Assembly (NCBI GenBank): GCA_047967505.1
Contig: CM106538.1
Length of the DNA: 64,000 nucleotides
Source: Dipteris shenzhenensis
Lineage: Eukaryota > Polypodiophyta > Polypodiopsida > Gleicheniales
Direction: 5' to 3' (one strand)
Translations under genes and position numbers: made by a program
Shown here: positions 11,426-24,330 of the stretch, piece by piece
How the letters are laid out: the number at the start of each line of letters is the position of its first letter
Numbering within the stretch: the first letter of the stretch is position 1
Notes under the pieces: model-generated
Databases searched by the model: none
The model's input: only the letters and a program-made list of their open reading frames with translations
Told to the model about the DNA's origin: nothing

Positions 11426-11789
11426 GTGCACCCTGATTGGCTTCCTTAGTGTGGTGATAAGGCCCTTTACACACCTCTTCCTCCCTTCACCTCTCTCTAA
11501 TGCAACTCCATTGTATGCCTGCAGACAACAAAAGCCTCTTTAATTGCCTTGCACAGTGGTCTACATTTACCGTGTGGGCTATGACCAATGTACATCAAAA
11601 GTTTACATGTAAGTGCATGATCAGGCATGTGAATACCCAATGTGAAATATTGTAGGCATCAAAGAAACATTGCACCATTTTGTTGATAGTGCAAATAAGG
11701 TAAAAAATGTCTAGATGTGGAATTGATCTTCCTTTATTTGCAAAACTCTACAACTTTGGTGTAAGCCAGTGTTTTCAAGCATGGTCTTG
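11426..11789. other. No recognised gene
   Basis: Short frames only. It may include the 3' part of the kinase-like minus-strand remnant, but I see no motif. Confidence 0.45.
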
Positions 11790-12990
11790 CTCATGACTAC
11801 AAAATCCATCGTTGCCAATCTTTTGAACTATCATCTTGTAGGTGCTTCAATCTTTTGAAAGCCTTTCTACGCTCCTCTAAAAGATGTTGTGCCATTCTCC
11901 AATCCATGATTCCAAAACGACATGCACCACTTTGAGTAAAATCAAGCAAGATGTTGCTAGGATGCAAGTCTATGTGAAACCGTTAGGCCTGATGGGATAG
12001 TGCTAGTCTAGCCATGAGAGCATGGATAAGATGATGCAATTAGCACAAAGAAAAGTCAATTCTTTGCAGCATGTCTTTTGAGCCTTTGATTGCATCCTCT
12101 AGTTCTTCTTCTACTTGTGACACCTTCTTTGCTCCTCCCTTCACGTGTGCATCAACTAAAGGACCCTTCATTAAATGACAGCTAGAGGAAAAATTGTGAC
12201 AGGCTCCCACCATGGAATATGGTGTGATTGTCCAAGGGGGCTCTTCTAAGGTAGCAACAACAACTCTTGTGAGCACAGGGTGTGCTATTTGCATTGCCAC
12301 CTCTCTTTGTGCTTCTCATCTATATGAGCACCAACATTGCCCTATACTACTTGCCAGCATACTAGTAGTGTTGTAACAAACTGAGACAGCCTACTAGACA
12401 AACCCAATCGATGATCTCACAATTTCTTTACCTCAAAAGATCTCTTGCTCTATGATAAATGTCACAAAAATCACATTCTTATGTGACTAGGTTGCTACTT
12501 TAGCTTTTATGTGGTACATCTAAGAATGCTTCCTTTCAAGACTACATCCTGTCCTTTCTCCTCTTGCCTAGTTCGCGCCTCTACCATTCCAAACCTTAAG
12601 GCCAACTTCTTCTCCTAGCTCTCAATTCTACGGCCCTTCTAATGGAATAGTCACATAAGAAATGTGAATTTTGCAACATTTATCATAGCAAGAGATCTTG
12701 TGAAGTTTGGAGGATGTTACTTTTATGCACAACCCATAATGCATCCAATACTGCATTGACATCATTACCAAATAATGCTCTTTTAATACACATTTCCTCA
12801 AACTGTACATGTACACTACTAATTTGGGATTCAAGCCAAAGAAATGTATCAGACTTCCAATTCACCATGCTAACAAGCTCACAGGTTGGGGCATCTTGTT
12901 ATAGCATATTGTTTGTGTCATTGTATAACCTTTATCTTGAAATTACACAACCTATTAGTGCTTTCTATTATGCTCTAAAATGACTTCTTA
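11790..12990 (-). pseudogene. Protein-kinase-like remnant (minus strand)
   Basis: On the minus strand near 11900-11990 one frame reads HIDLHPSNILLDF followed by FGIMDW. This matches the kinase catalytic loop HxDLxxxN with an MDW in place of the usual DFG. Upstream, 12040-12300 is open (86 codons, E/K-rich centre), and 12683-12868 is open and contains WLESQISSVHVQFEE, a plausible helical N-terminal part. Two stops lie between the loop and the upstream frame. It may be a captured or retroposed host fragment; the catalytic D and N are present, but the frame is broken. Confidence 0.35.
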
Positions 12991-14506
12991 AGCTTGGAAA
13001 CAATCAAACATGGGGTGTGATTTCTTGAGAATGGTTATGAATTGACCACCCTGTGGGATCAGAGGCCCTTGGCAAGATATTTTATTGTTGGGTGTGCCAA
13101 TTAGGGTGGGGCATTTTGAAATCTTTAGAAGAATTTGCCACGGATGTAGAGGGAAAGTCCACGGTGTCATTTTGATAGGCCGGAGAGCATTGGGCGACTC
13201 TCTTAGTAGGTCACTATGGCTCTCTTATTAGGCACTAAAGGAGGGGCTTGCGATGGTGGAAAGTTATCCCAAAATTGTCAAAAATCTTGTGACAAAAGGC
13301 TTGAAGACGTTTAGGGAGATTTGGGACCTGAAAATGGGAAGTGGATGCCCATGGAAAGCATTACCAGTAGATTTTTCTCTCTAGTTGGGAAACATCTCTG
13401 ATGAGAGACTTCATGGGGAGAATCAAGGAAGACTGGCCGACTAGTTGCTCTCTAAAACATACTGATGACTTCAGAGGATTTGCAATGCCTTTAGGAAAGT
13501 TGCTTTATAGGTGCTCTCCAAAAGACTTGAGACCTCCAATGTCCTTTTGGGCACTCTCAAAATTACGCATACTGTGGAAGTTGCACGCTTCGTGGAATCA
13601 CCCTCCCCCAAAAGAAACCCTACATACACGCATTGAAAAGTGAGTGATCATTGGTCTTTGCTCACATCTCCTTGGATCCATTCGAGTCTTGAAGGGAGCC
13701 TAAGGTTTGAGTGATTAATGTGATGCTAACATATTCCAATATTGCCCATTCCACCAATAATGGTATTGGACCCAATGTGTTTGACAAGTAAAAACACATG
13801 TTATCATGCGAGTAATGGCTAGTGGGGGTAATGAAACATTTGTGTTGCATCAAAATCATGAAAGTGACTTGCACCATAAGATGGTTGACAAATTGTAAAT
13901 ATGCAATGGGACCAACAATGGTGAATGAACATGATTACTCTTGGTGGTGGGCTGTACTAGAGATTGGGCAACCATGTGATGTTGATTGGCTATTGATGTG
14001 AAGAAACAAATACAAAGACCTTTTCCCACACCATTTGAACTTGAGTTGCAAAAGAGTCCCATTCAAGAACCCTCAAATTTAGTCAAAAGATCCACTCTCT
14101 CCTTCGTATAATACCCTTGGAAACCAATGATTTCGCTGAAGTCCCCACTCGGCTCGCCTATTATTTGAAGTTCAAACCATTGTTTTTTCACATGCCTACT
14201 TCTCACTATTGATTACTCTTTATCCAAGTTTTAACTTGGAGTCACACACCAGCCCCCTTTAAACTAGGCCTTAAACTCACACCCTAGACTAAGACATATG
14301 AATTACTATTATAAATTTGCAAATATTTCAATAACAATCCAAATAACTTATGGTCCTTCAAACTTCACATGAAAAAGTTTTTTATTTTTTAATTGCAACC
14401 CCCAAAACCTTCCAATTTTATTTTTCATTGTTTAGCAATTCTCACATGACACCCAAGACGTTCATTATATAAAAGCCCCATACAATGATGTGTGCATTGA
14501 AGGGGT
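12991..14506. other. No confident gene; possible LINE fragment at 13230-13560
   Basis: A broken plus-strand frame near 13240-13380 reads VKNLVTKGLKTFREIWDL and later GCPWKAL, weakly like the stretch before the zf-RVT domain of plant LINEs. The rest has no motif I can support. Confidence 0.25.
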
Positions 14507-14714
14507 ATTTATATACCCCTTATATCGCTTATGTATATATATTTCATGTAAGTCCACAAGATTGTTGCAGAATGCATGTGCTATCAAAGATATTGCTCAG
14601 TGAAATTGGGATTTATATACCCCTTATATCCCTTATGTATATATATTTTGTGCAAGTCCACAAGATTGTTGCAGAATGCATGTGCTATCAAAGATATTGC
14701 TTAGTGAGATTGAA
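14507..14714 (+). repeat. Tandem duplication, 104-bp unit, two copies
   Basis: Units starting ATTTATATACCCCTTATATC at 14507 and 14611 are nearly identical, including GTCCACAAGATTGTTGCAG. Not related to the satellite that follows. Confidence 0.85.
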
Positions 14715-15009
14715 ATCCCAGTGGCAGTGGGCCCCAGTCGCACTGGGCACCCTCTCTATGTTGTAGACTGGAATAGTCACTCATGATGTGTTTCCTGAAT
14801 TCCTAGTTTTGCACGCTCCACCTTTTGATCGAAGTTGCAAGAAGAGTGCAAGGAAGAAAGAAATGGTCAAGAGGGATAGAAGATGAAGTAGTGAAGGAAA
14901 TGGAATAGTGGAGGCTTGAGATTACAAGGGAGAACAAAACGTTCGAGAGGGATATAAGAGGAAACGGTTAAGGGAATGGAATAGTCAAGTAACTGTCAAG
15001 GTGAGAACC
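14715..15009. other. Short non-coding spacer before the satellite
   Basis: Contains two degenerate copies of GAGGGATATAAGAGGAAA / GAGGGATAGAAGATGAAG-type sequence. No gene. Confidence 0.4.
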
Positions 15010-18000
15010 AATCGACTTACATGCAAAGTGGCACTCCCATCCCATAAGTGCTTGATCGGATAACATACCTTGGAGCGTGTTTTTTTACGGATGTGCATGA
15101 CACTAGAGCAAAAATAGTATTTATTGCTCGATCGATCATGCAAAGGATATCCGATGGGCACAACACTTTTCGTACACCTCAACCTAGGTGGTATTGAAAT
15201 GTTCTCAAAGAGGCACACCCATCCGATAAGTACTTGGTCAGATAACACACCTAAGGGCGTGTTTTTTTGCGGATGTGCATATCACTCGGGAAAAAATGGT
15301 GTATAATGCATGATCGACCATGGAAAGCATATCCGATGGTGACAATACTTTGCACCCACCTCAACGTAGTTGAAATAGACTTGCGTGCAAAGTGGAGCCC
15401 TCATCCGGTAAGTACTTGTTGAAATAACACGCCTAGGACCGTGTTTTTTCATGGTTATGCATGACAGTAAGGATAAAACGGTGTTTTATGCTTGATCGAC
15501 AATGCAAAGCATATCCGATGGGCACAATACTTTGCACACACCTTCAACTAGGTGGAATCAACTTACATGCAAAGTGGCATGCCCATCCCATAAGTGCTTG
15601 ATTGGATAACATACCTAGCAGCGTGTTTTTTTACGGATGTGCATGACACTAGAGCAAAAATAGTATTTAATGCTCGATCGACCATGCAAAGGATATCCGA
15701 TGGGCACAACACTTTTCATACACCTCAACCTAGGTGGTATTGAAATGTTGTCAATGAGGCACTCCCATCCGATAAGTACTTGGTCAGAAAACACACCTAA
15801 TGGCGTGTTTTTTTGTGGATGTCCATTTCACTAGGGAAAAAATGGTGTATAATGCTTGATCGACCATGCAAAGCATATCCGATGGTGACAATACTTTGCA
15901 TGCACCTCAATGTAGTTGAAACAGACTTGCGTGCAAAGTGGAGCCCCCATCCGATAAGTACTTATTTGAATAGCACACCTACGTCCATGTTTTTTGACAG
16001 TTGTACATGACACTAAGGCCAAAAACGGTGTACAATGCGTGATCGACCATGCAAATCATATCCAATGGTGAAAATACTTTGCACGCACCTTAATGTAGTT
16101 GAAACAGACTTGCGTGCAAAGTGGAGCCCCCATCCGATAAGTACTTGTTTGAATAACACACTTAGGACCGTGTTTTTTCATGGTTGTGCATGACACTAAG
16201 GGAAAAACGGTGTTTTAGGCTTGATCGACAATGCAAAGCATATCCGATGGCACAATACTTTGCACACACCTTCAACTAGGTTGAATTCACTTACATGCAA
16301 AGTGGCACGCCCATCCCCTAAGTGCTTGATCGGATAACATACCTAGCATCATGTTTTTTTACGGATGTGTATGACACTAGAGCAAAAATAGTATTTAATG
16401 CTCGATCGACCATGCAAAGGATATCTGATGGGCAAAATACTTTTCGTACACCTCAACCTAGGTGGTATTAAAATGTTCTCAATGAGGCACACCCATTCGA
16501 TAAGTATTTGGTAAAATAACACACCTAATCGCGTGTTTTTTTGCGGATGTGCATACCACTAGGGAAAAAACGGTGTATAATGCGTGATCGACCATGCAAA
16601 TCATCTCCGATGGTGAGAGTACTTTGCACACACCTCAACGTAGTTGAAACGGACTTGCGTGAAAAGTGGAGCCCCCATCCGATAAGTACTTGTTTGAATA
16701 ACACACCTAGGACCGTGTTTCTTCATGGTTGTGCATGACACTAAGGCAAAAACGGTGTTTTATGCTTGATCGACAATGCAAAGCATATCCGATGGGCACA
16801 ATACTTTGCACACACCTTTAAATAGGTGGAATTGACTTACATGCAAAGTGGCACACCCATCCCATAAGTGCTTGATCGGATAACATACCTAGCAGCGTGT
16901 TTTTTTACGGATGTGCATGACACTATAGCAAAAATAGTATTTAATGGTCGATCGACCATGCAAAGGATATCCGATGGGCACAATATTTTTTGTACACCTC
17001 AACCTAGGTAGAATTGAAATGTTCTCAAAGAGGCACACCCATCCGATAAGTAATTGGTCAGATAACACACCTAAGGGTGTGTTTTTTTGCGGATGTGCAT
17101 ATCACTAGGGAAAAAATGGTGTATAATGCGTGATCGACCATGTAAAGCATATCCGATGGTGACAATAATTTGCAAGTACCTCAACATAGTTAAAATGGAC
17201 TTGCATACAAAGTGGAGCCCCCATCCGATAAGTACTAGTTTGAATAACAGACCTAGGACCGTGTTTTTTCATGATTGTGTATGACACTAAGGCAAGAACG
17301 GTGTTTTATGCTTGATCGACAATGCAAAGCATATCCGATGGGCACAATACTTTGCACACACCTTTAACTAGGTGGAATTGACTTACATGCAAAGTGGCAC
17401 GCCCATCCCATAAGTGCTTGATCAGATAACATACCTAGCAGCGTGTTTTTTTACGGATGTGCATGACACTAGAGCAAAAATAGTATTTAATGCTCGATCG
17501 ACCATGCAAAGGATATTCGATGGGCACAACACTTTTCGTACATGTCAACCTAGGTGGTATTGAAATGTTCTCAATGAGGCACACCCATCCGATAAGTACT
17601 TGGTTAGATAACAAACCTAATGGCGTGTTTTTTTGCGGATGTCCATATCACTAGGGAAAAAATGGTGTATAATGCGTGATGAACCATGCAAAGCATATCC
17701 GATGGTGACAATACTTTGCACGCACCTCAACATAGTTTAAAAGGATTTGCGTGCAAAGTAGAGCCCCCGTCCGTCGATAAGTACTTATTTGAATAACACA
17801 CCTACAGCCGTGTTTTTATATGGTTGTGCATGACACTAAGGCAAAAACGGTGTTTTATGCTTGATCGACAATGCAAAGCATATCTGATGGGCACAATACT
17901 TTGCACACACCTTCAACTAGGTGGAATTGACTTACATGCAAAGTGGCACGCCCATCGCATAAGTGCTCGATCGGATAACACACCTAGCAGCGTGTTTTTT

Positions 18001-21000
18001 TACAGATGTGCATGACACTAGAGCAAAAATAGTATTTAATGCTCGATCACCTAGGTTAAGGTGTACGAAAAGTATTGTGCCCATCGGATATGCTTTGCAT
18101 GGTCGATCGAGCATTAAATACTATTTTTGCTCTAGTGTCATGCACATCCATAAAAAAACACGCTGCTAGGTGTGTTATCTGATCAAGCACTTATGCGATG
18201 GGGGTGCCACTTTGCATGTAAGTCAATTCCTTCTAGTTGAAGGTGTGTGCAAAGTATTGTGCCCATCGGATATGCTTTTCATTTTCGATCAAGCATAAAA
18301 CACCGTTTTTGCCTTAATGTCATGCACAACCATATAAAAACACGGCCGTAGGTGTGTTATTCAAATAAGTACTTATCCGATGGGGGCTCTACTTTGCACA
18401 CACATCTTTTTCAACTACGTTGAGGTGCGTGCAAAGTATTGTCACCATCGGATATGCTTTGCATGGTCGATCATGCATTATACACCATTTTTTCCCTAGT
18501 GATATGGACATCTGCAAAAAAACACGCCATTAGGTGTGTTATCTGACCAAGTACTTATCGGATGGGTGTGCCTCTTTGAGAACATTTCAATACCACCTAG
18601 GTTGATGTGTACGAAAAGTGTTGTGCCCATCGGATATCCTTTGCAAGGTGGATCGAGCATTAAATACTATTTTTGCTCTAGTGTCATGCACATCCGTAAA
18701 AAAACACGCTGCTAGGTATGTTATCCGATCAAGCACTTATGGGATGGGTGTGCCACTTTGCATGTAAGTCAATTCCACCTAGTTAAAGGTGTGTGCAAAG
18801 TATTGTGCCCATCGGATCTGGTTTGCATTGTTGATCAAGCATAAAACACCGTTTTTGCCTTAGTGTCATGCACAACCATGAAAAAACACGGTCCTAGGTG
18901 TGTTATTCAAACAAGTACTTATCGGCTCGGGGCTCCACTTTGCACGCATGTCTGTTTTAACTACGTTGAGGTCTGTGCAAAGTATTGTCACCATCGGATA
19001 TGATTTGCATGGTCGATCACGCATTATACACCGTTTTTTCCCTAGTGGTATGCACATCCGCAAAAAAAAACGCACCTTAACTAGTTGAAACGGACATGCG
19101 TGCAAAGTGGAGCCCCCATATGATAAGTACTTGTTTGAATAACACACCTAGGACCATGTTTTTTCATGGTTGTGCATGACACTAAGGAAAAAATGGTGTT
19201 TTATGCTTGATCGACAATGCAAAGCATATTCGATGGGCACAATACTTTGCACACACCTTTAACTAGGTGGAATTGACTTACATGCAAAGTGGCACGCCCA
19301 TCCCATAAGTGCTTGATCGGATAACATACCTAGCAGCGTAATTTTATACGAATGTGCATGACACTAGAGCAAAAATAGTATTTAATGCTCGATCGACCAT
19401 GCAAAGGATATCCGATGGGCACAACACTTTTCCTACACGTCAACCTAGGTGGTATTGAAATGTTCTCAAAGAGGCACACCCATCCGATAAGTACTTGGTC
19501 AGATAACACACCTAATGGCGTGTTTTTTTGCGAATGTCCATATCACTAGGGAAAAAATGGTATATAATGCGTGATCGACCATGCAAAGCATATCCGATGG
19601 TGACAATACTTTCCACACACCTCAACATAGTTGAAATGGACTTGCGTGCAAAGTGGAGCCCCCATCCGATAATTACTTATTTGAATAACACAGCTACGGC
19701 CGTGTTTTTATATGGTTGTGCATGACACAAAGGCAAAAACAGTGTTTTATGCTTGATCGACAATGCAAAGCATATCTGATGGGCACAATACTTTGCACAC
19801 ACCTAAACGTAGTTGAAACAGACTTGCGTGCAAAGTGGAGCCCCCATCCGATATGTACTTATTTGAATAACACACCTAGGGCCGTGTTTTTATATGGTTG
19901 TGCATGATACAAAGGCAAAAACGGTGTTTTATGCTTGATCGACAATGCAAAGCATATCCGATGGGCACAACACTTTTCCTACACAACCTAGGTGGTATTG
20001 AAATGTTCTCAAAGAGGCACACCCATCCGATAAGTACTTGGTCAGATAACACACCTAATGGCGTGTTTTTTTGCGGATGTCCATATCACTAGGGAAAAAA
20101 TGGTGTATAATGCGTGATCGACCATGCAAAGCATATCCGATGGTGACAATACTTTGCACACACCTCAACGTAGTTGAAACGGACTTGCGTGCAAAGTGGA
20201 GCCCCCATCCGATATGTTTTTATTTGAATAACACAGCTACAGCCGTGTTTTTATATGGTTGTGCATGACACAAAGGCAAAAACGGTGTTTTATGCTTGAT
20301 CGACAATGCAAAGCATATCCGATGGGCACAATACTTTGCACACACCTTCAACTAGGTGGAATTGACTTACATGCAAAGTGGCATTCCCATCGCATAAGTA
20401 CTTGATTGGATAACACACCTAGCAGCGTGTTTTTTTATGGATGTGCATGACACTAAGGCAAAAATGGTATTTAATGCTCGATGGACCATGCAAAGCATAT
20501 CCGATGGGCAAAATACTTTTCCTACACCTTAACCTAGGTGGTATTGAAATGTTCTCAAAGAGCACACCCATCCGATAAGTACTTGGTCAGATAACATACC
20601 TAAGGGCATGTTTTTTTGCGGATGTGCATATCACTACGGGAAAAACGTTGTATAATGCGTAATCGACCATGCAGAGCATATCCGATGGTGACAATACTAG
20701 TTGAAATGGACTTGCGTGCAAACTGGAGCCCCCATCTGATTAGTACTTGTTTGATTAACACACTTAGGACTGTGTTTTTTCATGGTTGTGCATGACACAA
20801 AGGCAAAAACGGTGTTTTATGCTTGATCAACAATGCAAAGCATATCCGATGGGCACAATACTTTGCACACACGTTCAACTAGGTGGAATCGACTTCCATG
20901 CAAAGTGGCACGCCCATCCCATAAGTGCTTGATCGGATAACATACCTAGCAGCGTGTTTTTTTACAGATGTGCATGACACTAGAGCAAAAATAGTATTTA

Positions 21001-24000
21001 ATGCTCGATCGACCATGCACATGTTTTTTTGCGGATGTGCATATCACTATGGGAAAAACGTTGTATAATGCGTAATTGACCATGCAGAGCATATCCGATG
21101 GTGACAATACTTTGCACGCATCTCAAGCTAGTTGAAACGGACTTGCGTGCAAACTGGAGCCCCCATCCGATAAGTACTTGTTTGATTAACACACTTAGGA
21201 CCGTGTTTTTTCATGGTTGTGCATGACACTAAGGCAAAAACGGTGTTTTATGCTTGATCGACAATGCAAAGCATATCCGATGGGCACAATACTTTGCACA
21301 CACCTTCAACTAGGTGGAATTGAATTACATGCAAAGTGGCACACCCATCCCATAAGTGCTTGATCGGATAACATACCTAGCAGCATGTTTTTTTTACGGA
21401 TGTGCATGACACTAGAGTAAAAATAGTATTTAATGCTCGATCGACCATGCAAAGGATATCTGATTGGCAAAATACTTTTCCTACACCACAACCTAGGTGG
21501 TATTGAAATGTTCTCAAAGAGGCACACCCATCTGATAAGTACTTGGTCAGATAACACACCTAAGGGCGTGTTTTTTTGCGGATGTGCATACCACTAGGGA
21601 AAAAACGGTGTATAATGCGTGATCGACCATGCAAATCATCTCCGATGGTGAGAGTACTTTGCACACACCTCAACGTAGTTGAAACGGACTTGCGTGAAAA
21701 GTGGAGCCCCCATCCGATAAGTACTTGTTTGAATAACACACCTAGGACCGTGTTTCTTCATGGTTGTGCATGACACTAAGGCAAAAACGGTGTTTTATGC
21801 TTGATCGACAATGCAAAGCATATCCAATGGGCACAATACTTTGCACACACCTTTAAATAGGTGGAATTGACTTACATGCAAAGTGGCACGCCCATCCCAT
21901 AAGTGCTTGATCGGATAACATACCTAGCAGCGTGTTTTTTTACGGATGTGCATGACACTATAGCAAAAATAGTATTTAATGCTCGATCGACCATGCAAAG
22001 GATATCCGATGGGCACAACACTTTCGTACACCTCAACCTAGGTGGTATTGAAATGTTCTCAATGAGGCACACCCATCTGATAAGTACTTGGTCAGATAAC
22101 ACACCTAATGGCGTGTTTTTTTGCGGATGTCCATATCACTAGGGAAAAAATGGTGTATAATGCGTGATCGACCATGCAAAGCATATCCGATGGTGACAAT
22201 ACTTTTCATGCACCTCAACGTAGTTGAAACGGACTTGCGTGCAAAGTGGAGCCCCCATCCGATAAGTACTTATTTGAATAACACACCTACGGCCGTGTTT
22301 TTATATGGTTGTGCATGACACAAAGGCAAAAACAGTGTTTTATGCTTGATCGACTATGCAAAGCATATCCGATGGGCACAATACTTTGTACACACCTTCA
22401 ACTAGGTGGATTTGACTTACATGCAAGGTGGCATTCCCATCGCATAAGTACTTGATCAGATAACACACCTAGCAGCGTGTTTTTTACGGATGTGTATGAC
22501 ACTAAGGTAAAAATGGTATTTAATGCTCGATCGACCATGCAAAGCATATCCGATGCGCACAATACTTTTCCTACAGCTTAACCTAGGTGGTATTGAAATG
22601 TTCTCAAAGAGGCACACCCATCCGATAAGTACTTGGTCAGATAACATACCTAAGGGCATGTTTTTTTGTCGATGTGCATATCACTATGGGAAAAACGTTG
22701 TATAATGCGTAATCGACCGTGCAGAGCATATCCGATGGTGACAATACTTTGCACGCATCTCAACCTAGTTGAAACGGACTTGCGTGCAAACTGGAGCCCC
22801 CATCCGATAAGTACTTGTTTGATTAACACACTTAGGACCGTGTTTCTTCATGGTTGTGCATGAAACTAAGGTAAAAATGGTATTTTATGCTTGATCGACA
22901 ATGCAAAGCATATCCGATGGGCACAATACTTTGCACATAGCTTCAACTAGGTGGAATTGCCTTACATGCAAAGTGGCACTCCCATCCCATAAGTTCTTGA
23001 TCGGACAACATACCTAGCAGCGTGTTTTTTTACGGATGTGCATGACACTAGAGCAAAAATAGTATTTATTGCTCGATCGATCATGCAAAGGATATCCGAT
23101 GGGCACAACACTTTTTGTATGCCTCAACCTAGGTGGTATTGAAATGTTCTCAAAGAGGCACACCCATCCGATAAGTACTTGGTCAGATAACACACCTAAG
23201 GGCGTGTTTTTTTGTGGATATGCACATCACTAGAGAAAAAATGGTTTATAAGCCGTGATCGACCATGCAAAGCATATCCGATGGTGACAATACTTTGCAC
23301 ACACCTCAAACTATGTAGTTGAAAGGGACTTGCATGCAAAGTGGAGCCCCCATCCGATAAGTACTTGTTTGAATAACACACCTAGGACTGTGTTTTTTCA
23401 TGTTTGTGCATGACACTAAGGCAAAAACAGTGTTTTATGCTTGATCCAAAATGCAAAGCATATCCGATGGGCACAATACTTTACACACACCTTCAACCAG
23501 GTGGAATTGACTTACATGCAAAGTGGCATTCCCATCGCATAAGTACTTGATCGGATAACACACCTAGTAGCATGTTTTTTTTACGGATGTGCATGACACG
23601 AGCAAAAATAGTATTTAATGCTCGATTGACCATGCAAAGCATATCCGATGGGAACAATACTTTTCCTACGCCTTAACCTAGGTGGTATTGAAATTTTGTC
23701 AAAGAGGCACACCCATCCGCTGATAAGTAGTACTTGGTTAGATAATACCTAAGGGCGTGTTTTTTTGCAGATGTGCATATCACTATGGGAAGAACGTTGT
23801 ATAATGCGTAATCGACCATGGAGAGCATATTCGATGGTGACAATACTTTGCACACATCTCAACCTAGTTGAAACGGACTTGCGTGAAAAGTGGAGCCCCC
23901 ATCCAATAAGTACTTGTTTGATTAACACACTTAGGACCGTGTTTTTTCATGGTTGTGCATGACACTAAGGCAAAAACGGTGTTTTATGCTTGATCGACAA

Positions 24001-24234
24001 TGCAAAGCATATCCGATGGGCACAATACTTTGCACACACCTTCAACTAGGTGGAATTGACTTACATGCAAAGTGGCACACCCATCCCATAAGTGCTTGAT
24101 TGGATACATACCTAGCAGGCTCGTGTTTTTTTATGGATGTACATGACACTAGAGCAAAAATAGTATTTAATGCTCGATCGACCATGCAAAGGATAACTTG
24201 GTATGTCCATCTGATGAGTACTTGATCGGATAAC
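15010..24234. repeat. Satellite array: ~182-bp monomer, trimeric 546-bp higher-order repeat
   Basis: About 50 monomers of ~182 bp, each with a T-run preceded by CGTG, a GATCGACCATGCAAAG/GATCGACAATGCAAAG core, ATCCGATGG, and CATCCGATAAGTACTTG. Three subtypes alternate: A (TTACGGATGTGCATGACACT, TAGTATTTAATGCTCGATCG), B (TTGCGGATGTGCATATCACT, GTGTATAATGCG) and C (TTCATGGTTGTGCATGACAC, GTGTTTTATGCTTGATCG). A-type starts fall at 15077, 15623, 16351, 16897, 17443 and 17992, giving steps of 546 bp with one of 728 bp (one extra monomer). Hybrid and partly deleted monomers occur (about 19720, 20690, 21010). Each monomer contains ATGCAAAGCAT, a short dyad. Period and organisation resemble plant centromeric or knob satellites. 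The ~60-codon frames here are not genes. Confidence 0.95.
18049..19070 (-). repeat. Inverted block of about 5.6 satellite monomers
   Basis: After GCTCGATC at 18048 the array switches to the reverse complement (CTAGGTTAAGGTGTACGAAA). It returns to the forward orientation near 19070, where an A-run joins ACCTTAACTAGTTGAAACGG. Inside, the subtype order is that of the forward array read backwards. The left junction creates a large inverted repeat: GATCGAGCATTAAATAC at about 18108 faces the forward copy ending 18048, with a loop of roughly 58 bp and arms approaching 1 kb. Confidence 0.9.
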
Positions 24235-24330
24235 TTCTGCCACCAATAAATTAAGTACTAACTCAATATTATTATAAATGAGTAGATTATTAAAAAGAGA
24301 CTAATATTTATGTAATTGTTGCTACTGCAG
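24235..24330. other. Spacer between satellite and transposase pseudogene, with likely splice acceptor
   Basis: AT-rich, ending in TTGTTGCTACTGCAG (AG at 24329-24330), a good splice acceptor directly before the coding sequence. Confidence 0.45.

Noticed and set aside
15124-23962. Dozens of 60-80 codon ORFs with shared peptides such as KWSPHPIST in the satellite
   Set aside because: They recur at the monomer period on both strands and are by-products of a repeated sequence that happens to lack stops; the peptides have no domain.
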